Source of the DNA: Novosphingobium sp.
Lineage (GTDB): Bacteria; Pseudomonadota; Alphaproteobacteria; Sphingomonadales; Sphingomonadaceae
Assembly: GCA_020853995.1 (NCBI GenBank)
Contig: JADYXV010000314.1
Coordinates: 1 to 5,414 of the forward strand
Direction of reading: 5' to 3'
Length of the DNA stretch: 5,414 bases
Shown: piece after piece, positions 1-5,414 of the stretch
Layout of the letters: the number at the start of each line of letters is the position of its first letter
Position numbering within the stretch: position 1 is the stretch's first letter
Notes under the pieces: generated by a model
Told to the model about the DNA's origin: nothing
Seen by the model: only the letters and a program-made list of their open reading frames with translations
Database searches by the model: none
Made by a program: the position numbers and the translations under genes

Positions 1-660
1 GTTACTGCCATTTGCGGCCCGAACGGTGCAGGCAAATCGACGCTGCTCAGCGCGCTGGCCGGCCTGATCCTTCCTGATAGCGGTGTTGTCACCCTGCAGA
101 GCCAACCACTTTGCCAGCTCACCCCGCACCAGCGGGCTTGCCGGATGGGCTATTTGCCGCAATCTGCGCATATCGCCTGGAACATCTCGGTCCGCACACT
201 CGCCGCACTTGGCCGCATGCCGCACCGCACTAGCCCTGCTGAAAATGCGCGTGCGGTCGATGAAGCGCTTGGACTTATGCAGCTTGATCAACTGGCAGAA
301 CGGCCCTTATCCGAATTGTCGGGAGGAGAACGTGCGCGGGCTCTGATTGCGCGTGTCCTTGCCACGCAGCCGAACTGGATATTGGCAGACGAGCCGCTGG
401 CTGCGCTTGACCTTGCCCATCAACAGGCCCTTGCGCTGCGCTTTCGCGAATTGGCGTCACAGGGCAGGGGCGTTGTGATGGTCGTGCACGATCTGGCGCT
501 GGCCATGAATTACGCCGATCACGTGATCGTTCTCGATCACGGCAGTGTCGCTGCTTGCGGAGCGCCCGTAAAGGCTTTGTCAGAGCAAGTGATTGCCGAT
601 GTTTGGGGCCTGCAAGCCCGATGGTTGGGCGATCCAGGCCATCGTGCGTTGGCCATGTAA
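1..660 (+). CDS. ABC transporter ATP-binding protein, iron-siderophore/haem/B12 uptake type (5' end missing)
   Basis: This is the nucleotide-binding subunit of an ABC importer. It hydrolyses ATP on the cytoplasmic face to drive uptake through a membrane permease. The frame is open from base 1 and gives 219 visible residues ending in TAA. Roughly 35-40 N-terminal residues are missing, judging by the usual 250-260 of the family. The visible part starts just before Walker A (GPNGAGKST, residues 6-14). The Q-loop YLPQ follows (51-54), then the signature LSGGE (106-110), Walker B WILADE (126-131), the D-loop region ALDL (135-138) and the switch histidine in VVHD (His163). The spacing and the stretch after the Q-loop (HIAWNISVRT) resemble FecE/BtuD/HmuV proteins, which pair with FecCD-type permeases. 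The substrate cannot be told from this subunit, and any permease and binding-protein genes would lie upstream of the window. All catalytic motifs are intact. An ABC ATPase is near certain; the FecE-like subfamily is likely. Confidence 0.93.
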   Translation, partial: VTAICGPNGAGKSTLLSALAGLILPDSGVVTLQSQPLCQLTPHQRACRMGYLPQSAHIAWNISVRTLAALGRMPHRTSPAENARAVDEALGLMQLDQLAERPLSELSGGERARALIARVLATQPNWILADEPLAALDLAHQQALALRFRELASQGRGVVMVVHDLALAMNYADHVIVLDHGSVAACGAPVKALSEQVIADVWGLQARWLGDPGHRALAM

Positions 661-697
661 AAAGGCCCCCCGGAAGAATACCGGGAGGCCTTTTTTT
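659..697. terminator. Bidirectional intrinsic terminator between convergent genes
   Basis: An imperfect inverted repeat has arms at about 659-673 (AAAAAGGCCCCCCGG) and 681-695 (CCGGGAGGCCTTTTT), with a 7-base loop and one C/A mismatch. The right arm runs into seven Ts, which serves the ABC ATPase gene. The left arm begins with five As, which read as a U-tract on the minus strand and serve the helicase gene. The repeat overlaps the ATPase stop codon and lies 3 bases beyond the helicase stop, so one compact element can serve both transcripts. Confidence 0.85.
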
Positions 698-699
698 AT

Positions 700-2502
<1,803 letters not shown>

Positions 2503-2602
2503 AGGTCATCGCTTGTCTGGCCGCTTAAGCAGCACGTTTTTGTAGGGTCAGTCTGCCGGCTGTTTGCGCAACGGTCACCGCTGCGCATCGCTCTGGCCTC
2601 GA

Positions 2603-2611
2603 ATTATCCCA
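2603..2611 (-). promoter_or_regulatory. Candidate extended -10 promoter for the helicase gene
   Basis: Read on the minus strand, TGG precedes GATAAT (2608 down to 2603), matching the extended -10 form TGnTATAAT at all but one position. No good -35 hexamer is seen 16-18 bases upstream, as is acceptable for extended -10 promoters. The implied transcription start near 2596 would leave a leader of roughly 94 bases. The call rests on the motif alone. Confidence 0.3.
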
Positions 2612-2739
2612 CAAGACTCTGGCGATGCAGTTCGCGCGGCCTTTACAGTGTGATTTCGCTTTTGGCTTGTCTTTTTTTCAATTTGTTGAAGCTGGGCTGA
2701 TCTGGTCTGAAACCCCGCCGTTTCGCGAATTCGACCATT

Positions 2740-2768
2740 TTCGGAATTGTCAGAGCGCGCCGTAAAAT
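2740..2768 (+). promoter_or_regulatory. Weak candidate promoter for the flavin reductase gene
   Basis: TAAAAT at 2763-2768 matches the -10 consensus at five of six positions. It stands 17 bases after TTCGGA (2740-2745), a poor -35. The transcription start would be near 2775, leaving a leader of about 150 bases that includes the 2852-2877 hairpin. The evidence is a weak motif match only. Confidence 0.2.
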
Positions 2769-2851
2769 CGCTGGAGCGCAGCGCTTCCCGCACACAGCGT
2801 TTCGTGTCCTGGGCCTGCCAGAAATACAAACGCGAACGAGCACCAAGGGGC

Positions 2852-2877
2852 GGGCTATTGCTTTCTTCGAATAGCCC
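2852..2877 (+). other. Hairpin in the flavin reductase leader
   Basis: A perfect 8-bp stem, GGGCTATT (2852-2859) with AATAGCCC (2870-2877), encloses a 10-base loop. No T-tract follows on either strand, so it is not a classical terminator. It lies 49 bases before the chosen ATG and just before a purine-rich AGGGAAGG (2881-2888). It may structure the leader of the reductase mRNA. No known riboswitch was recognised. Confidence 0.4.
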
Positions 2878-2926
2878 AAAAGGGAAGGTGGTTGACGTTT
2901 TGGGCGTTTACCAGCAGTGGGCGCGA

Positions 2927-3415
2927 ATGATCGATCCACGCCACTTTCGTAACGTCCTTGGCACCTGGCCGACCGGCGTTTGTGTAATCACCGCTATCGA
3001 CGCTGACGGGCAGCGTCATGGTCTCGTTGTCGGATCGTTCTCATCGATCTCGCTCGATCCGCCGCTGGTGGGTTTCTTCCATGACAAACGGTCGAGCACA
3101 TGGCCCAAAATCGCCAGCATCGGCCGGTTCTGTGTCAATGTGCTAGGCGCTGGCCAACTGGATTTGTGCAACCGTTTTGCCGCCCGCTCTGAAGACAAGT
3201 TTGCCGAATTGGCGCACAGCGTCAGTCCGTCGGGCCAGCCGCTGCTCGACGATGCGATTGCATGGATTGATTGCACGGTCGAGCGGGTCGAAGACATTGG
3301 CGATCATCTGCTGGTCGTTGGCGCGGTTGAAGCGCTTGACCGGAGCGACGACGGGACGCCGCTGCTGTTTTTCCGCGGCAAGTATCACGATGTTGCAGAT
3401 TTGCCCGGCGTCTGA
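2927..3415 (+). CDS. Flavin reductase-like (FMN-binding split barrel) protein
   Basis: The 162-residue protein looks like the small NAD(P)H:flavin oxidoreductases (HpaC/flavin_reduct family). These supply reduced FMN or FAD to a partner monooxygenase in the cytoplasm. Visible family signatures are the opening DPRHFRNVLGTWPTGVCVIT (residues 3-22), HGLVVGSFSSISLDPPLV (31-48), FCVNVL (68-73), the GDHLLVVG stretch with its conserved Gly-Asp-His (125-132), and the end PLLFFRGKYH (145-154). The length suits the family. The ATG at 2927 puts the start directly before the conserved opening. Its Shine-Dalgarno is weak, and a TTG at 2900 behind AAGGTGG (2885-2891) would add nine residues, so the start is uncertain. 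No monooxygenase partner lies in the window, so the physiological partner is unknown. The gene stands alone, with the fnr-type gene about 300 bases downstream. Confidence 0.88.
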   Translation: MIDPRHFRNVLGTWPTGVCVITAIDADGQRHGLVVGSFSSISLDPPLVGFFHDKRSSTWPKIASIGRFCVNVLGAGQLDLCNRFAARSEDKFAELAHSVSPSGQPLLDDAIAWIDCTVERVEDIGDHLLVVGAVEALDRSDDGTPLLFFRGKYHDVADLPGV

Positions 3416-3431
3416 TCCTGTCCGGAACAAG

Positions 3432-3447
3432 GCGCGACTTCTCGCGC
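3432..3447 (+). other. Short hairpin after the flavin reductase gene
   Basis: GCGCGA (3432-3437) pairs perfectly with TCGCGC (3442-3447) around a CTTC loop, 17 bases after the reductase stop. The next T-run (3468-3472) is about 20 bases further on, so this is at best a weak or Rho-assisted 3' end. It may simply stabilise the mRNA. Confidence 0.3.
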
Positions 3448-3470
3448 AAAGCTGAAAATTGTTTGCGTTT

Positions 3471-3484
3471 TTGATATCGGTCAA
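3471..3484 (+). promoter_or_regulatory. FNR/FixK-type operator (FNR box)
   Basis: TTGATATCGGTCAA matches the FNR consensus TTGAT-N4-ATCAA at nine of ten defined positions (G for A at the first base of the second half-site). The downstream fnr-type protein carries the E-x-x-S-R recognition pattern expected to read this sequence. The box centre (3477.5) lies 32 bases before the centre of TAGGTA (3507-3512). This places the site at about -41.5, the standard class II activating position. Autoregulation of the locus is the natural inference. Confidence 0.75.
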
Positions 3485-3519
3485 GGTGGGGGCCTTGTTC
3501 GCTTCCTAGGTATGACGTC
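3484..3519 (+). promoter_or_regulatory. Candidate FNR-dependent class II promoter
   Basis: TAGGTA at 3507-3512 is an imperfect -10 (four of six). The hexamer 17 bases upstream (AGGTGG, 3484-3489) does not resemble a -35 element and abuts the FNR box, as expected for an activator-dependent promoter. The transcription start is predicted at about 3519-3521. The position of the box supports the assignment more than the hexamers do. Confidence 0.5.
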
Positions 3520-3613
3520 GACGAAACGGGGTGTTTCCTTTTCTGGGTTCATCTCTTTTTCGCCGATTTCTCCCCGACTCGGGCGGCCCGGCATTCCGGC
3601 CGCCCCATTTTTT
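3519..3613 (+). ncRNA. Candidate FNR-activated small RNA (about 95 nt)
   Basis: This is a predicted short transcript running from the FNR-dependent promoter to a strong intrinsic terminator. Near its 5' end GAAAC (3523-3527) pairs with GTTTC (3533-3537) around a GGGGT loop. The middle (about 3534-3576) is rich in C and T, with TTTCCTTTTCT, ATCTCTTTTT and TTTCTCCCC. It could stay unpaired and bind purine-rich ribosome-binding sites. The 3' end is a GC-rich stem with a U-tail, as in Hfq-dependent small RNAs. No protein begins inside this stretch with a ribosome-binding site. Oxygen-regulated small RNAs with this logic are known (FnrS in enterobacteria, FnrL-controlled PcrZ in Rhodobacter), but I do not claim homology. 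The alternative is an attenuated fnr leader. The transcript is an inference from signals only. Confidence 0.45.
3581..3613 (+). terminator. Strong intrinsic terminator upstream of the fnr-type gene
   Basis: GGGCGGCC (3581-3588) pairs perfectly with GGCCGCCC (3598-3605) around a 9-base loop. CA and then six Ts (3608-3613) follow. It lies 166 bases past the flavin reductase stop and 98 bases before the fnr-type start. It could end a small RNA started at about 3519, end reductase read-through, or attenuate fnr transcription. Confidence 0.8.
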
Positions 3614-3647
3614 GCGGTTGATGGTATCCCGCGCCCTATTCTAATGT
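3612..3647 (+). promoter_or_regulatory. Weak candidate proximal promoter for the fnr-type gene
   Basis: If the terminator at 3581-3613 is efficient, the regulator gene needs its own promoter in the next 98 bases. Two overlapping weak options are TTGATG (3618-3623) with TAATGT 18 bases on, and TTGCGG (3612-3617) with TATTCT 19 bases on. Neither is convincing. Confidence 0.22.
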
Positions 3648-3683
3648 TCGGGCTGACGCTCTGGCACTTTCGCCAATTGCGGG

Positions 3684-3710
3684 ACGTTGCGTGCAATGGT
3701 AACGCAATGT
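3684..3710 (+). other. Hairpin abutting the fnr-type start codon
   Basis: ACGTTGCG (3684-3691) pairs with CGCAATGT (3703-3710) using one G-U pair, around an 11-base loop. It ends one base before the ATG at 3712. No clear Shine-Dalgarno sequence lies before this ATG, so in RNA the structure would occupy the ribosome landing site and could limit translation. As DNA it could instead be an inverted-repeat binding site. Confidence 0.35.
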
Positions 3711-3711
3711 C

Positions 3712-4407
3712 ATGAGTTCATGCGATACATGCGTCGTTCGTAACCGTGCGATTTGCTCCGGCCTTGACGATGCGGAGCTTGTTGCGCTCAATAACATCGG
3801 CCGCCGCCGAAACGTCACTGCGGGCGAACCCCTGATTTGGGAAGACGATGACTCGCTGCTCGTCGCCAATGTCATCGAAGGCGTGCTCAAGCTTACGACC
3901 AGCACAGAAGATGGCCGGGAGCAGATCGTCGGCGTGGCCTATCCTTCAGATTTCATCGGGCGTCCGTTCGGGCAAACCAGCAGCGCAAGTGTTGTGGCCC
4001 TGACAGATGCGCGGGTCTGCGTGTTTTCGCGCAATGATTTTGACAGGTTTGCGCGCGATCATCCTGAACTTGAACACAAATTGCTTGAACGCACGCTGGC
4101 GGAACTGGATCGAACCCGGTCCTGGATGATGCTGCTGGGGCGCAAGAACGCATCGGAAAAGATCGCGACGTTCCTTCTGGAAATGTCGGACCGTCTGGCT
4201 GATAGCGGCTGTTCGGCAGCTTTCGGGCCTGCCAAGCGGTTCTCCTTGCCATTTTCGCGCCAGCAAGTGGCCGATTTGTTGGGGCTGACGATTGAGACTG
4301 TGAGCCGCCAATTCACCAAGCTGAAAAATGATGGTGTTGTGGAACTGCCTTCTCGCCGCGAAGTTGAGATTGTCAATCGTGGAGCGCTGCTGGCCCTTGC
4401 CGGTTAA
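3712..4407 (+). CDS. fnrL: Crp/Fnr-family oxygen-sensing transcription regulator (FnrL-like)
   Basis: This 231-residue cytoplasmic regulator is expected to hold an oxygen-labile [4Fe-4S] cluster, dimerise without oxygen and bind TTGAT-N4-ATCAA sites. Cys4, Cys7 and Cys15 form the Cys-X2-Cys-X7-Cys pattern of FnrL-type proteins, and Cys103 (in ARVCVF) is the likely fourth ligand. The cyclic-nucleotide-like beta-barrel covers about residues 20-115 (DGREQIVGVAYPSDFIGRP is typical). A dimerisation helix follows at about 118-145 (ending WMMLLGRK), then a winged helix-turn-helix at about 180-220. Its recognition helix ETVSR (195-199) carries the Glu, Ser and Arg that contact TTGAT. The ATG is set by an in-frame stop at 3700-3702. 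The N-terminus is very short, with the first cysteine at residue 4. An FNR box 230 bases upstream suggests autoregulation. Cluster-free FixK proteins lack these cysteines, so an oxygen sensor is much more likely. Confidence 0.93.
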   Translation: MSSCDTCVVRNRAICSGLDDAELVALNNIGRRRNVTAGEPLIWEDDDSLLVANVIEGVLKLTTSTEDGREQIVGVAYPSDFIGRPFGQTSSASVVALTDARVCVFSRNDFDRFARDHPELEHKLLERTLAELDRTRSWMMLLGRKNASEKIATFLLEMSDRLADSGCSAAFGPAKRFSLPFSRQQVADLLGLTIETVSRQFTKLKNDGVVELPSRREVEIVNRGALLALAG

Positions 4408-4442
4408 TCGTCATGGCTGTCGTGCTTTTCGGGCAGTGCTGA

Positions 4443-4458
4443 CGTTGCGGAAGCGACG
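4443..4458 (+). other. Small hairpin with GNRA-type loop after the fnr-type gene
   Basis: CGTTGC (4443-4448) pairs with GCGACG (4453-4458), including one G-U pair, closed by GGAA, a GNRA tetraloop. No T-tract follows, so it is not a normal intrinsic terminator. It lies in the 106-base gap between the regulator and the next genes, where I see no clear promoter. Confidence 0.3.
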
Positions 4459-4513
4459 CTAAATCTGGGCATTGCGGTGCCATTCTTCGCGTTGGTATCA
4501 AAGAGAACTGACC

Positions 4514-4567
4514 ATGAACGACCGGTATCTCGACCCCGCTTTTAATGCCGCAGGGCCGGCTGCATGA
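4514..4567 (+). CDS. Possible 17-residue leader peptide upstream of bestrophin gene
   Basis: An ATG opens a 17-codon frame (MNDRYLDPAFNAAGPAA) that ends with the TGA of an ATGA overlap. The A, T and G of that overlap start the bestrophin gene. A purine patch, GAGA (4503-4506), lies 7 bases before the ATG, a weak ribosome-binding site. The 4-base overlap is typical of translational coupling, so ribosomes finishing here could reinitiate on the membrane-protein gene. The peptide resembles nothing I recognise and has no run of one amino acid that would suggest attenuation. It may be a chance frame. Confidence 0.3.
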   Translation: MNDRYLDPAFNAAGPAA

Positions 4568-5414
4568 TCGTCAAACCCATCCCGTCACCCGGTACGATCG
4601 TCCGGAATGTCTGGAAGCCGCTGACGTTTCTGTTCTTTTGGGACGTTCTGGTCACCGTAACCTATTATGTCCTGCCGTTCCGCGCTCCCGAATTGCCGCT
4701 GACTTTGCTGGGATCAGCGGTTGCGCTGTTTCTCGGCTTTCGGAGCAATTCGGCCTATCAGCGCTGGTGGGAAGGCCGCGTGTTGTGGGGGGCTATGATC
4801 AATGCCAGCCGCAATCTTGCGCGGATGACCGGCAGTTTCATGCCTGAACCACAAGGCATTTCCCTGACGCGTGACATCGTTTTCCGCCAGATTGCTTACG
4901 TCAATGCCTTGCGCTGCCAACTGCGGCGCTTGCCATTTGATGATGCGGTAACGGGTTATCTTTCCAAGGTTGATGAATCAGACGCGATGGTGCGGGCAAA
5001 TGTTGCCAATGCCATTCTGGATGGGGTCGGCCAGCAGATCGACGGTGTACGCCGTCGTGGTTGGATCGATACGATCCAGCAAGTTGCAATTGAGCGTGTG
5101 CTGATCGATCTCGCCAATGCCCAAGGCGGCATGGAGCGGTTGAAAAACACGCCGCTTCCCAGCCATTTCCGTTTTTATCCAACGCTTTTTGCACACGTAT
5201 TCTGCGTGTTGCTGCCGTTTGGGCTGGTCGAGACGCTGGGCTTTGCCACGCCGCTCGGTTCGACAATTGCCGGATTGATGTTTCTGGCGGTACTCGCAAT
5301 CGGAAACGAACTGGTCGATCCGTTTTCAAACACCGTTCACGACCTTCCCCTTGATGCAATGTGCCGCACGATTGAAATAGATTTGCTGCAATCTGTCGGG
5401 TTGCCCGCGCCAGA
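4564..5414 (+). CDS. Bestrophin-family membrane protein (UPF0187/YneE-like), 3' end missing
   Basis: The visible 283 residues match bacterial bestrophins, inner-membrane proteins that form pentameric ion channels. Characterised bacterial members conduct cations, but the substrate here is unknown. The N-terminus MIVKPIPSPG and the segment at about 20-40 (first membrane helix, LTFLFFWDVL) lead into a second hydrophobic stretch at about 44-59. The hallmark FRSNSAYQRWWEGRVLWG follows at 59-76. A long cytoplasmic helical part comes next. It is followed by a second hydrophobic pair at about 205-245 (YPTLFAHVFCVLLPFGLVE, then FLAVLAIGNELVDPF), and then the conserved NTVHDLPLDAMCRTIE. The frame is open to the last base, and only a short C-terminal part should be missing. 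The ATG at 4564 has AGGG (4552-4555) 8 bases upstream and gives the family-typical MIV.P start. The stop of a short upstream frame overlaps it as ATGA. Confidence 0.93.
   Translation, partial: MIVKPIPSPGTIVRNVWKPLTFLFFWDVLVTVTYYVLPFRAPELPLTLLGSAVALFLGFRSNSAYQRWWEGRVLWGAMINASRNLARMTGSFMPEPQGISLTRDIVFRQIAYVNALRCQLRRLPFDDAVTGYLSKVDESDAMVRANVANAILDGVGQQIDGVRRRGWIDTIQQVAIERVLIDLANAQGGMERLKNTPLPSHFRFYPTLFAHVFCVLLPFGLVETLGFATPLGSTIAGLMFLAVLAIGNELVDPFSNTVHDLPLDAMCRTIEIDLLQSVGLPAP

Larger units (their letters stand above)
2503..2926. other. Divergent intergenic region, helicase / flavin reductase (424 bases)
   Basis: The region lies between the helicase start (minus) and the chosen flavin reductase start (plus). 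I see no tRNA or other recognisable RNA gene and no convincing protein. It holds a weak extended -10 element for the helicase, a weak -10 for the reductase, an AT-rich patch with seven Ts near 2671-2680, an imperfect inverted repeat at 2581-2630 and a hairpin at 2852-2877. The reductase frame stays open upstream to a TTG at 2747, but those 60 extra residues are basic and unlike the family, so I treat them as non-coding. Confidence 0.6.

Noticed and set aside
284..291. TTGATCAA palindrome resembling FNR half-sites
   Set aside because: The half-sites lack the four-base spacer needed for FNR binding, and the palindrome lies inside the ATPase coding sequence.
2747..2926. 60-residue N-terminal extension of the flavin reductase from a TTG start
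   Set aside because: The extension is basic and low in hydrophobic order, unlike the family. Homologous sequence starts only at MIDPRHF. The TTG has no ribosome-binding site.
3471..3613. Equating the candidate RNA with enterobacterial fnrS because a DbpA-domain helicase gene is nearby, as in E. coli
   Set aside because: The helicase is about 1 kb away with another gene between, and no sequence similarity to FnrS was recognised. The resemblance in neighbourhood is probably coincidence.
3512..3715. 67-codon plus-strand frame between the FNR box and the regulator gene
   Set aside because: Its ATG lies at or before the predicted transcription start, it has no ribosome-binding site, it runs through the strong terminator hairpin, and its sequence resembles no protein family.
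4901..5359. 152-codon minus-strand frame opposite the bestrophin gene
   Set aside because: It is a shadow frame. The plus strand encodes conserved bestrophin motifs throughout this stretch.

Overview
This is a moderately GC-rich chromosomal segment with well-spaced metabolic and regulatory genes. The FnrL-type regulator (Cys-X2-Cys-X7-Cys), the DeaD-like helicase and the codon use suggest an alphaproteobacterium. Sphingomonadales (Novosphingobium/Sphingobium-like) is my best guess. It is inferred from the protein styles and was not tested by a search.

Layout: (1) 1-660, plus strand, is the 3' part of an ABC-transporter ATPase of the iron-siderophore/haem/B12 uptake type. (2) 659-697 is a hairpin with A- and T-tracts that can terminate both this gene and the convergent helicase. 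(3) 700-2502, minus strand, is a complete 600-residue DEAD-box RNA helicase with a DbpA-type RNA-binding domain and a Gly/Pro/Arg-rich tail. (4) 2503-2926 is a 424-base divergent intergenic region with weak promoter candidates and a leader hairpin. (5) 2927-3415, plus strand, is a short-chain flavin reductase-like protein. (6) 3416-3711 is a regulatory region. (7) 3712-4407, plus strand, is an oxygen-sensing Crp/Fnr regulator with all four predicted Fe-S cysteines. (8) 4514-4567 is a possible 17-codon leader peptide. Its stop overlaps the start of (9), a bestrophin-family membrane protein (4564 to the window end, truncated).

The most interesting part is 3471-3613. A near-perfect FNR box (9 of 10 conserved positions) sits 32 bases, centre to centre, upstream of a TAGGTA -10-like hexamer. 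This is the geometry of a class II FNR-activated promoter. About 95 bases after the inferred transcription start there is a GC-rich 8-bp hairpin followed by six Ts, still 98 bases short of the fnr start codon. Between them lies a short 5' stem-loop and a CU-rich, probably unpaired stretch. This is the architecture of a small regulatory RNA made under low oxygen, analogous in logic to FnrS of enterobacteria or PcrZ of Rhodobacter. It could instead be an attenuated, autoregulated fnr leader. Either way the module links the oxygen sensor to its own upstream DNA.
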